A stretch of DNA of 53,821 nt from Clostridia bacterium. GTDB lineage: Bacteria; Bacillota; Peptococcia; DRI-13; SV3-B141. This document shows positions 25,121 through 32,557 of the stretch, piece by piece (position 1 is the stretch's first letter; the number at the start of each line of letters is the position of its first letter). Location of the stretch: assembly GCA_018433015.1 (NCBI GenBank), contig JAHDSB010000032.1, positions 1 through 53,821 of the forward strand. Direction: 5' to 3'. The notes under the pieces were generated by a model. The model was not told the DNA's origin and did not search any database. It was given only the letters and a program-made list of their open reading frames with translations. Position numbers and translations under genes: made by a program.

Positions 25121-26320
25121 ATGAGACAAAAAAGCAATATTCAGAAAAAACTGCAATTATTAGTAGTGTTATTTATGTTTTTTTCCATAAGCTTTTTAAA
25201 TAAAGGGGAGGTTGCAGCTTTAAGTGAAAAGAATAATGATCTTGAGGAAAATAGTAGGATCATTTTTACAGATGGTACAAAAGAATATACCTATACGTTG
25301 AAAGAATTAAAACTTATCAAGGTTAATAAGGAAAATAATTATGGGCTAGGAAGAATAGAAAGAGATGTAGTCTATTGTACAGATCCATCTTGGTTGAGTT
25401 ATGAATTATATTTATTAGCCCAAAAGGTAGATTGTCCCCCGATAGATGCTAGATTTTATCGAGATGAAGAGGGAGATATCCAGATAGCGGAGGAAAAAGT
25501 AGGGAAAGAACTAGATTTAGGAAAGTTAATAACTAAATTAGCTAATCCTTGGATATATCAAGAAGTGCACATTCTACCTATCAAAGCTGTATCACCCGCT
25601 GTGAGTTCGGTTAGCCTCGAGGAAAAAATACCTATAAATCTATGGGCCCAATATACAACTAAATTAGCAGATATACCTGACCGTACAGAAAATGTTCGTC
25701 TAGCCAGTAAAATGTTGGATGGAGTACTAATTGAACCGGGGCAACCTTTTTCCTTTAATGAAATGGTGGGACCGCGAGTTCAAGAAAGGGGCTATAGACC
25801 TGCTAAAATTGTAGTAGCAGGGAAATTTCAAGATGGAGTAGGGGGAGGGGTGTGTCAGGTTTCCAGCACCCTTTATAATACCTTATTATTAGCGGGATTA
25901 GAGATCAAAGAACGATATAATCATTCCTTACCCATTGCTTATGTAGGATTGGGACGAGATGCAACAGTAGTATACGGTAACAAAGACTTAAAATTTTATA
26001 ATCAGACTCCGTATTACTTGATGTTACGTACAAAACTGGAAGGATTACACTTAACGATTAGCTTGTACGGTTCTGTAAAATTCCCATATAAGGATATATT
26101 TATAAGAACAAAAACTCTAAAAGTATACCAACCGAAAACAAAATATATTGTAAATCAATCATTAAATGAAGAAAGTAAAGTTTTGAAAAAAGGGAGGAAA
26201 GGGTACTCAGTAGAAACGTATCGTGATTTTGTACAAGAGGACGGAAAAATTTCTGAATTTGTATCGCGGGATTACTATGCTCCAACGACAACAGTAGTAA
26301 CTGTTAAGAATAAAGGTTGA
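25121..26320 (+). CDS. VanW family protein
   Basis: 399 residues. An N-terminal hydrophobic signal/anchor (about 10-30) precedes a peptidoglycan-binding-4-like region (about 45-180). The VanW domain (about 190-320) shows NVRLASKMLDGVLIEPGQPFSFNE, GPRVQERGYRPAKIV, DGVGGGVCQVSSTLYN and NHSLPIAYVGLGRDATV. VanW occurs in vancomycin-resistance clusters, but these stand-alone proteins are common in spore formers and their activity is unknown. No van genes are nearby. Ribosome site AGGGAGGG. Confidence 0.88.
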   Translation: MRQKSNIQKKLQLLVVLFMFFSISFLNKGEVAALSEKNNDLEENSRIIFTDGTKEYTYTLKELKLIKVNKENNYGLGRIERDVVYCTDPSWLSYELYLLAQKVDCPPIDARFYRDEEGDIQIAEEKVGKELDLGKLITKLANPWIYQEVHILPIKAVSPAVSSVSLEEKIPINLWAQYTTKLADIPDRTENVRLASKMLDGVLIEPGQPFSFNEMVGPRVQERGYRPAKIVVAGKFQDGVGGGVCQVSSTLYNTLLLAGLEIKERYNHSLPIAYVGLGRDATVVYGNKDLKFYNQTPYYLMLRTKLEGLHLTISLYGSVKFPYKDIFIRTKTLKVYQPKTKYIVNQSLNEESKVLKKGRKGYSVETYRDFVQEDGKISEFVSRDYYAPTTTVVTVKNKG

Positions 26321-26367
26321 AATATTTGCTTTTCTCAAAATAAACACAAATAATCTGATTATAATGA

Positions 26368-26396
26368 TTGACACTGGAGATTTTAAGTGCTAAAGT
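26368..26396 (+). promoter_or_regulatory. Candidate promoter of the malonate cluster
   Basis: TTGACA (26368-26373) with TAAAGT (26391-26396) at a 17-bp spacer. The -10 is imperfect; TATAAA at 26396-26401 would need a 22-bp spacer. It lies between vanW and the leader terminator at 26484. Confidence 0.4.
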
Positions 26397-26402
26397 ATAA
26401 AT

Positions 26403-26524
26403 GAAAGATGAGAATTAGCGCCAAAAGAGAGAGTTTTGTGAAGTTTTCTTATACCGTATTATAATTGAATAAAGGTGAATTAGAGACATATTAAGTAGAG
26501 AGTTACTTAATATGTCTTTTTTTG
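26403..26524 (+). promoter_or_regulatory. Leader RNA with terminator before the malonate cluster
   Basis: A noncoding stretch of about 120 nt that ends in a perfect 14-bp terminator stem, AGACATATTAAGTA (26484-26497) with TACTTAATATGTCT (26504-26517), plus T7. It follows the candidate promoter and precedes the first gene by 87 bp. The 5' part holds several NAG triplets (TAG at 26416 and 26481, AAG/GAG run at 26425-26433, and TAG at 26496 overlapping the end of the 5' arm). It may be an attenuator, perhaps a HutP-type target, or a separate small RNA. It resembles no riboswitch that I recognise. Confidence 0.55.
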
Positions 26525-26610
26525 TCTAAAATTAGATTTTTACTATAAGGGTAAGAAATAGTACCCCTGTAGTAATTTAATAAAAATCAACTTAGAAAGG
26601 GTGAGAATAA

Positions 26611-26736
26611 TTGGGTGTTATAGAATATGCATTTTTAGCCTATGCCTTAACTGCCTTGATTTCATTATTAGTTATAGGAGTTATTGTTTTAATTAATAAA
26701 GTTATGTCAAAAAGTCAAAGAAATGAGGAGGTGTAA
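26611..26736 (+). CDS. 41-aa single-span membrane peptide, OadG-like position
   Basis: A 41-residue protein with one membrane helix (about residues 8-30, LAYALTALISLLVIGVIVLIN) and a short basic tail (KVMSKSQRN). TTG start behind AGAAAGGGTGAG. Its 3' end carries the GAGGAGGTG ribosome site of madB, 3 bp downstream, so they are coupled. Small single-span gamma subunits (OadG/MmdC type) help assemble other Na+-pumping decarboxylases. This one lacks their C-terminal periplasmic/cytosolic tail, so a gamma-subunit role is inferred only from position and topology. Confidence 0.6.
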   Translation: MGVIEYAFLAYALTALISLLVIGVIVLINKVMSKSQRNEEV

Positions 26737-26739
26737 TGT

Positions 26740-27948
26740 ATGCTTGATAATATTATACAACTCTTCCCGGGTATAAGCAGTTTTTTTCTGGAAGAACCCG
26801 CAGTTGCAATTGCCAGAATTGTATTGATATGCTTAGGATTTTTATTAGCTTATTTAGGTTTTAAAAGAGTGTTAGAGCCCCTGATTATGATTCCTATGGG
26901 TATAGGGATGATTGCTATAAATGCAGGTGTTCTCTTTTTAGCCCCTGGCAAATTAGGTACTATATTTTTAGACCCCTTAGTTTCTCAGCCCGATGCCTTG
27001 ATGAATATCATGCAGGTTAATTGGTTACAACCTATTTATAATTTTACTTTTAGCAATGGTTTGATTGCTTGCTTAGTATTTATGGGAATCGGAGCTATGA
27101 GTGAAATCGGTTTTATTCTTGCTAGACCTTGGGCTAGTGTAGTTGTGGCACTTTTTGCAGAGCTGGGGACATTTATCACTTTGATTTTAGGTGTAAAATG
27201 GGGGCTATTACCTAATGAAGCCGCTTCGGTTGCTGTTATAGGTGGGGCCGACGGGCCCATGGTCTTGTTTACATCCTTGGTGCTAGCAAAAGATTTATTT
27301 GTCCCTATTGCAATAATATCTTATCTTTATTTAAGTCTAACGTATGCAGGTTATCCATATTTAATTAAATTATTAGTTCCTAAAAAATATAGAGGGTTAG
27401 ATGTTGAAGTTCCTGTTCCGGATGTATCTAAAAAAGCAAAATTTGTGTTTACTGTTGTGGTTTGCGGATTATTATGTCTTTTGCTGCCCGTAGCTGCTCC
27501 ATTGGTTGTTTCTTTCTTTCTAGGCGTAGCAATTAAAGAAGCAGAGGTTATTAAGTTCCAAGAATTCCTAGAAGGTCCGTTAACGTATGCCGCTACCCTT
27601 TTTTTAGGGTTTATTTTGGGAGCACTTTGTGAAGCCCAGACGATCATGAATCCTAAAGTAGGCATTTTAGTCGTCTTAGGTATTATTGCTTTAGCAATAT
27701 CAGGTTTTGGAGGGTTACTGGGAGGATGGATAGTTTATTGGTTTTCTAAGAAAAATTATAATCCTGTTATTGGTATTGCTGGGGTATCTTGCTTACCCAC
27801 GACGGCAAAAATTGCTCAAAAAGTTGCTTCTGAAGAGAATCCCTTTGCTGTTATCATGCCTTTAGCTATGGGGGCCGGCGTTAGTGGTGTGATCGTCTCT
27901 GCTATTGCTGCAGGGGTCTATATCTCTACAATACATTTGCTAAATTAA
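26740..27948 (+). CDS. madB: Na+-translocating decarboxylase beta subunit, malonate type
   Basis: 402 residues with about nine to eleven membrane segments. The OadB/MmdB/MadB signature region reads AVIGGADGPMVLF (about 165-178, with the essential Asp), preceded by PLIMIPMGIGMI and followed by the C-terminal GIAGVSCLPTTAKIAQK. The family decarboxylates carboxybiotin and exports Na+. Given the neighbouring malonate genes and biotin carrier, it should accept carboxybiotin from MadF. In Malonomonas rubra madB also precedes madA. Confidence 0.93.
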   Translation: MLDNIIQLFPGISSFFLEEPAVAIARIVLICLGFLLAYLGFKRVLEPLIMIPMGIGMIAINAGVLFLAPGKLGTIFLDPLVSQPDALMNIMQVNWLQPIYNFTFSNGLIACLVFMGIGAMSEIGFILARPWASVVVALFAELGTFITLILGVKWGLLPNEAASVAVIGGADGPMVLFTSLVLAKDLFVPIAIISYLYLSLTYAGYPYLIKLLVPKKYRGLDVEVPVPDVSKKAKFVFTVVVCGLLCLLLPVAAPLVVSFFLGVAIKEAEVIKFQEFLEGPLTYAATLFLGFILGALCEAQTIMNPKVGILVVLGIIALAISGFGGLLGGWIVYWFSKKNYNPVIGIAGVSCLPTTAKIAQKVASEENPFAVIMPLAMGAGVSGVIVSAIAAGVYISTIHLLN

Positions 27949-28042
27949 GTTATACGTCTTTAAATGTTACTAAAGTTTTTTGGAGTTTGTTTTAAAAACA
28001 TAAAATTTGAGAGATTGAGAGAAAGAGGAGAAAAGATAGGAT

Positions 28043-28495
28043 ATGAAAGAATGGGCAGATTGTTTCGCAAAAGAAAAAAATTGGAATGTAGAAACGGCAG
28101 CCATGTTATTAGCTCTTACCTGGAGTTTAGAGGCTGAAAATGAGGTTAAGAATATTTTGGATAAACAGGGAATGAAGTATGTAGTAACAGAAATTGGGGG
28201 TAGATCTTTTGGAGAGTTTCAAGGAAAGACTACCAAAGCTGTGTTAGGAGCTTGCTTGAATAATGGGTTAATAAAAAAGACAGCACCCCAGGCTCATGCG
28301 GTGCTTCATGCCGCAGAAGAAGCAAAAAAAGGGATCATGGTTAATGCTTCGACCAGCACAAGCATTGCGGTTAAAGTGGCTATTGTTCGCAATGATTATT
28401 GGGTAGCGGTAGCAATGTTCGGGCAATCAGCCATTCACCCTCTTACAAATCATTATCGAGCCGGATTGGGTGTTATGCATTTAACAAATAACTGA
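28043..28495 (+). CDS. HutP-like RNA-binding antiterminator
   Basis: 150 residues aligning along its length with B. subtilis HutP (148 aa). QAHAVLHAAEEAKKG corresponds to the HutP segment with His73 and His77 (here His85 and His89), and LTNHYRAGLGVMHL to the segment with His138 (here His137). Those three His coordinate the Mg2+ that, with L-histidine, activates HutP. The DYWVAVAMFGQSAIHPL strand also matches. HutP binds NAG/UAG triplets and prevents termination ahead of hut genes. No hut genes are here; the next gene is madA, after a terminator rich in NAG triplets. I infer control of the malonate operon. The ligand may be histidine, malonate or something else. Confidence 0.8.
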   Translation: MKEWADCFAKEKNWNVETAAMLLALTWSLEAENEVKNILDKQGMKYVVTEIGGRSFGEFQGKTTKAVLGACLNNGLIKKTAPQAHAVLHAAEEAKKGIMVNASTSTSIAVKVAIVRNDYWVAVAMFGQSAIHPLTNHYRAGLGVMHLTNN

Positions 28496-28522
28496 GTGAA
28501 GCTTACTTGAATTCACCAACAA

Positions 28523-28613
28523 CAGTAGTATAGATTCAGCAGAAAAAAAGAATACAGGTGATGGAGGGATAGATATTAGCCTTAGGGGCTTCTATGTATC
28601 CCTTTATGTTTTT
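28523..28613 (+). promoter_or_regulatory. Terminator with NAG/UAG triplets between hutP-like gene and madA
   Basis: A hairpin at 28565-28603 (AGGGATA with TATCCCT, then ATA/TAT, then AGCC/GGCT) is followed by TTTATGTTTTT, an intrinsic terminator. Triplets of the NAG type crowd its 5' side: CAG 28523, TAG 28526, TAG 28531, CAG 28537, CAG 28540, AAG 28548, CAG 28555, GAG 28564, TAG 28570, TAG 28577, TAG 28583. The last four are spaced by 3, 4 and 3 nt and lie in the 5' arm and loop. Protein bound there would block the hairpin. It is a candidate HutP-type antitermination site. Confidence 0.6.
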
Positions 28614-28652
28614 ACTGGGGTAGTTCATTTTTTTAGAAAGGAGTTGGGGTCC

Positions 28653-30323
28653 ATGGGAACCGAGATTACAAAAGTATGGGATTCTCTGAAAAGAGATACT
28701 CAGGAAAGGTTAAACAAGGTTAAACATTTAGTTAAGGAAGGGAAGGTGGTGGCGGCTGAAGATACTGTTGCTTTACTGGAGGGAGTTATAAAACCGGGAG
28801 ATAAAGTTAATTTGGAAGGAAATAATCAAAAACAAGCAGATTTTTTAGCAGAATGTTTATGCAAAGTAGATTCTAATAAAGTGCATGATCTCCATATGGT
28901 ACAGTCAGTGCTTGCCTTAAAAAGTCATTTAGATGTGTTTGAAAAGGGTATTGCCAAGAAGTTGGACTATTCTTTTTCCGGTCCTCAAGCAGGACGCCTG
29001 GCGGAATTTGTTAGAGATGGAAAGCTAGAATTAGGTGCTATACACACTTATTTGGAATTATTCGGGAGATATTATGCGGATTTAATTCCACGGGTAGCTT
29101 TAGTGGTGGGTTTTGAGGCTGACAAGGAAGGTAATCTTTATACCGGATTCAATACTGAGGATACACCGGTTATTGTAGAAGCTACTAAATTCAAACAAGG
29201 CATTGTAATAGCACAGGTGAACAAAATTGTGGATAAAGTTCCTCGCGTTGATATTCCCGGCGATTGGGTTGATTTTGTTATAGAGTCCCCTAAACCTTTT
29301 TACATTGAACCTCTATTCACCAGAGATCCTGCCCTGATCACTGATACGCAAGTATTGATGGCTATGATGGCTATTAAAGGGATTTACGGTGAATATGAAG
29401 TGCAGAGCATGAACCATGGAATAGGCTTTTTTACTGCCGCCATTGAACTATTGCTTCCTACATATGGAGAAGAACTGGGGTTGAAGGGGAAAACATGTTC
29501 TTATTTCTGTTTAAATCCTCATCCTACCTTAATACCTGCGATTGAGAAGGGGTGGGTTAAGTCCATTCATTGCTTTGGCGGAGAATTAGGAATGGAAGAG
29601 TACGTAAAAGCCAGATCAGATATATTTTTTGTAGGACCTGATGGGAGTTTGCGTTCTAATAGGGCATACTGTCAGGCTGCCGGTCACTATGCTATGGACA
29701 TGTTTATAGGAGGTACGTTACAGATTGATAAATATGGTAACAGTAGTACGGCAACAGCCAACAGGATAGCCGGATTCGGTGGGGCCCCCAATATGGGATG
29801 TGATGCCAAGGGACGTCGTCACAGCTCGGAAGCATGGTTAAAATGCGGTGAAGAATATGGAATACAAGGGGACCTAGTTGGAAAAATGCCCCGGGGGAAA
29901 AAATTAGTTGTCCAAATGCAGGAAACATTTAAAGAAAAATTAGAGCCAGCCTTTGTGGAAGAACTAGATGCTGAGCAATTGCAAAAGAATGCCGGATTGG
30001 ATTTACCTCCTGTAATGATTTATTCCGACGATTTAACCCACATTATCACGGAAGAAGGCATTGCTTATATACATAAATGCGCAGATATGAAAGAAAAGAT
30101 GGCGGCAATTAGGGCTGTGGCCGGATACACGAAAATAGGTCTCCAGGCTGACGAACAAGAAACAAAGGTTTTGCGGCAAAAGGGTATAGTTAAGACTCCC
30201 GCAGATTTAGAGATTGATATCACCAGAGCAAACAGATCTTTGCTAGCTGCCAAAAATATCAAAGAACTAGTTGAGTGGTCCGGTGGTTTATATAGTCCTC
30301 CGGCAAAATTTAGAAATTGGTAA
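28653..30323 (+). CDS. madA: Malonate decarboxylase alpha subunit (acetyl-ACP:malonate ACP transferase)
   Basis: 556 residues, the length of MadA/MdcA. Matches to the family include SFSGPQAGRLAEFVRDGKLELGAIHTYLELFGRYYADLIPRVALVVGFE..., HCFGGELGMEEYVKARSDIFFVGPDGSLRSNRAYCQAAGHY and SSTATANRIAGFGGAPNMGCD (read in short blocks across the protein). It swaps acetyl for malonyl on the ACP thiol, the first step of the cycle. The ATG at 28653 is 9 nt after AAAGGAG. It is the first structural gene after the hutP-like terminator. Confidence 0.95.
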   Translation: MGTEITKVWDSLKRDTQERLNKVKHLVKEGKVVAAEDTVALLEGVIKPGDKVNLEGNNQKQADFLAECLCKVDSNKVHDLHMVQSVLALKSHLDVFEKGIAKKLDYSFSGPQAGRLAEFVRDGKLELGAIHTYLELFGRYYADLIPRVALVVGFEADKEGNLYTGFNTEDTPVIVEATKFKQGIVIAQVNKIVDKVPRVDIPGDWVDFVIESPKPFYIEPLFTRDPALITDTQVLMAMMAIKGIYGEYEVQSMNHGIGFFTAAIELLLPTYGEELGLKGKTCSYFCLNPHPTLIPAIEKGWVKSIHCFGGELGMEEYVKARSDIFFVGPDGSLRSNRAYCQAAGHYAMDMFIGGTLQIDKYGNSSTATANRIAGFGGAPNMGCDAKGRRHSSEAWLKCGEEYGIQGDLVGKMPRGKKLVVQMQETFKEKLEPAFVEELDAEQLQKNAGLDLPPVMIYSDDLTHIITEEGIAYIHKCADMKEKMAAIRAVAGYTKIGLQADEQETKVLRQKGIVKTPADLEIDITRANRSLLAAKNIKELVEWSGGLYSPPAKFRNW

Positions 30324-30343
30324 AAAGAAAGGAGGAATAAATT

Positions 30344-30685
30344 GTGGCTCTTAAGGAGTTAAATTTTGAATTCAAAGCCGCTACCCCTAAAACTATAAAG
30401 AAAGAGTGGGCTCATTTGGGAGTTGTGGGTTCAGGAGATATGGAAGTTTTACTGGAGAAAAGAAGATTAAATGGCGCAGTAAAAGTAAAAGTTGTTACAC
30501 CTGTAACCGGTTTTGAAAAAGTTTGGGAATTGGTGCTGGCTAAAGTTGTAAAAGACAATAACTTGGGCGATGTATACATGGAAATTAATGATAATAATGC
30601 AACTCCTATAGTTGCTTCTATGAGACTAAGGCAAGCTTTGGCTGAAGCAAGTAAGCCGGAAAGAGAGGTGGAGGAGAATGCTTAA
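30344..30685 (+). CDS. madE: Malonate decarboxylase acyl carrier protein
   Basis: 113 residues, like MadE/MdcC. Ser30 in VGSGDMEVLLE is the expected attachment site of the 2'-(5''-phosphoribosyl)-3'-dephospho-CoA group. The C-terminal NNATPIVASMRLRQALAEA is also typical. GTG start behind AAAGGAGG. The last 8 bp overlap madC. Confidence 0.93.
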   Translation: MALKELNFEFKAATPKTIKKEWAHLGVVGSGDMEVLLEKRRLNGAVKVKVVTPVTGFEKVWELVLAKVVKDNNLGDVYMEINDNNATPIVASMRLRQALAEASKPEREVEENA

Positions 30686-31640
30686 TTGGGAGAAATTACA
30701 ACAACTTAATTTTACTGATGCAAATGCCAGAGAACGGGCATTTGGTTTGGTTGATAAAGGGAGTTTTACAGAATTTGTATCTCCTCGCGACAAAATGTCC
30801 AGCCCTCATCTTCCCGTATTGGGCGAAGCTATTGAGTTTGATGACGGAATCGTAACAGGACTTGGTTTGCTTGGCAGTAGACCTGTTTTTGTAATATCTC
30901 AGGAAGGAAAATTTATAGGCGGTGCTATCGGAGAAGTTGGTGGCGCTAAAATGGTCAAAACAATAAAGTTGGCCTTGCAAACCTATGAGAGGGTAAAAAA
31001 AATAACTCCCGCTTCTTATGAAAAAAGACTTCCGGCAGTAATCATTTCTTTTGAAACGGGAGGAGTTAGGTTACATGAAGCAAATGCAGGGCTGCTGGCC
31101 CATGCAGAAGTAATGGATCAAATTCAAGACGCTAGAGGGAAAATCCCCATTATAGCAGTTATCGGGAGCAAAGTAGGGTGTTTTGGCGGTATGGGTTTTG
31201 TCGCTGCGGCAACGGATATTATCGTTATGAGTGAAAACGGACGGTTGGGATTAACGGGTCCGGAAGTAATTGAGCAAGAAATGGGTAAAGATGAATTTGA
31301 TGCGGCCAATAAAGCGTTAGTCTTTAGAACAACTGGAGGCAAACATAAGTACATCATGCAAGACTGCAACTTTTTGGTTGAGGATAGTGTGCGGGCGTTT
31401 AGAACTCAATTGAAAGAAATAATGAACATACCTTTCCCGGAAATAGAGAAATATAGAAGAATTGGATCCCTGCAATTAGTTGAAGAGCAGTTGGAACTTG
31501 TAAAATCAGCAGTTACCATAGGTCCAAAAGATGCACAAGATATGTGGAAATATTATGGCAATGATAATCCTCAAGCCTTAGCCGATATATCCCCAAAGGA
31601 ATTTTTAGCTACGGTAAAACGGCGGGAAAGAGTTATTTAA
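30678..31640 (+). CDS. madC: Malonate decarboxylase carboxyltransferase, beta-type subunit
   Basis: 320 residues of the crotonase/carboxyltransferase fold, homologous to MadC/MdcD. Blocks seen: RERAFGLVDKGSFTEF, FIGGAIGEVGGAKMVKT, GGVRLHEANAGLLAHAEVMD and GCFGGMGFVAAATDIIVM (oxyanion-hole glycines). In the biotin-type system it moves the carboxyl of malonyl-ACP to biotin, together with MadD. ATG within the overlap with madE, behind GGAGGAG. Confidence 0.94.
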   Translation: MLNWEKLQQLNFTDANARERAFGLVDKGSFTEFVSPRDKMSSPHLPVLGEAIEFDDGIVTGLGLLGSRPVFVISQEGKFIGGAIGEVGGAKMVKTIKLALQTYERVKKITPASYEKRLPAVIISFETGGVRLHEANAGLLAHAEVMDQIQDARGKIPIIAVIGSKVGCFGGMGFVAAATDIIVMSENGRLGLTGPEVIEQEMGKDEFDAANKALVFRTTGGKHKYIMQDCNFLVEDSVRAFRTQLKEIMNIPFPEIEKYRRIGSLQLVEEQLELVKSAVTIGPKDAQDMWKYYGNDNPQALADISPKEFLATVKRRERVI

Positions 31641-31663
31641 AAGAAGAGGAGGGATTAAGGGAT

Positions 31664-32554
31664 ATGGAAGAAACAATGATTGGCCGAGGCAGAGAGGCCA
31701 TTGAGATGATATTTGATGTTGACTCTGTGCGGGAAAATACAATTGGAGCTTATCAAGTTGAGGGAGAAATAGGGCCAGGTGCCGTGGTGGGAACCGCGCG
31801 GATAGAGGGACAAGAGGTAACCTTTATTGCCAATGACGCCCAGGCTATTAATCCGCGGTTTAATGTGGTTTATTTCGGAGTAATAGGCTTGGAAGAAGCT
31901 TATAAAATGGCATTAACTGTTTATTATACTATAGAAGTTGATAAGGATAAGCCTTTAGAAAAAAAGAGACCCCTGGTATTAATTGTTGATACGCCAGGGA
32001 ACGGACCTGGAAAAGTTGAGGAAATTATTGGAATGAACAAGGCTACGGGCAGCTATCAGTTAGCCTTAGCCGAAGCAAGGAAAGCAGGTCATCCCATTAT
32101 AGCAATGGTAATTGGCCGGGCCATCAGCGGAGCTTTTTTGTGCCATGGCCTACAAGCGGACCATATTCTTTCCTTGGATAAGGATTTTGGCACTATGATT
32201 CATGTTATGCCGATTACAAGCATAGCCAGAATTACTAAGCTTGATATCGAACGGTTAGAGAAATTGTCGGAAGATAATCCTGTATTTGCTGCCGGAGTAG
32301 ATTTTTTTTATAGATTGGGGGGAGTAGAAGAAATAGTTGATAAAGTGGAAAATATGAAAGCGGCGATTAAAAAGCATATTGCTGAGGTATGCCAATTAAA
32401 GAAAAATGGGCGATTTGATAAATTAGGACCTTGGGGCCGCGGCTTATTAGGAGAAGAGCGCGGCGGCAGAACATCCCGCAAAAAAGTTATACAGCTGATG
32501 GATACTCAATATGAAGCGGTGATTGATAAATATATATCGGGAATGGAGCATTAG
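31664..32554 (+). CDS. madD: Malonate decarboxylase carboxyltransferase, gamma-type subunit
   Basis: 296 residues, homologous to MadD/MdcE. It has VLIVDTPGNGPGKVEEIIGMNKATGSYQLAL and AMVIGRAISGAFLCHGLQADHI, the second half of the carboxyltransferase pair. RBS AGAGGAGGG precedes the ATG. The stop is 3 bp before madH, so genes are tightly packed. Confidence 0.93.
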   Translation: MEETMIGRGREAIEMIFDVDSVRENTIGAYQVEGEIGPGAVVGTARIEGQEVTFIANDAQAINPRFNVVYFGVIGLEEAYKMALTVYYTIEVDKDKPLEKKRPLVLIVDTPGNGPGKVEEIIGMNKATGSYQLALAEARKAGHPIIAMVIGRAISGAFLCHGLQADHILSLDKDFGTMIHVMPITSIARITKLDIERLEKLSEDNPVFAAGVDFFYRLGGVEEIVDKVENMKAAIKKHIAEVCQLKKNGRFDKLGPWGRGLLGEERGGRTSRKKVIQLMDTQYEAVIDKYISGMEH

Positions 32555-32557
32555 GGG

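Noticed and set aside
25121-26320. VanW as part of a vancomycin-resistance cluster
   Set aside because: No vanH, vanA-type ligase, vanX, vanY or two-component genes nearby; stand-alone VanW proteins are common in Clostridia.
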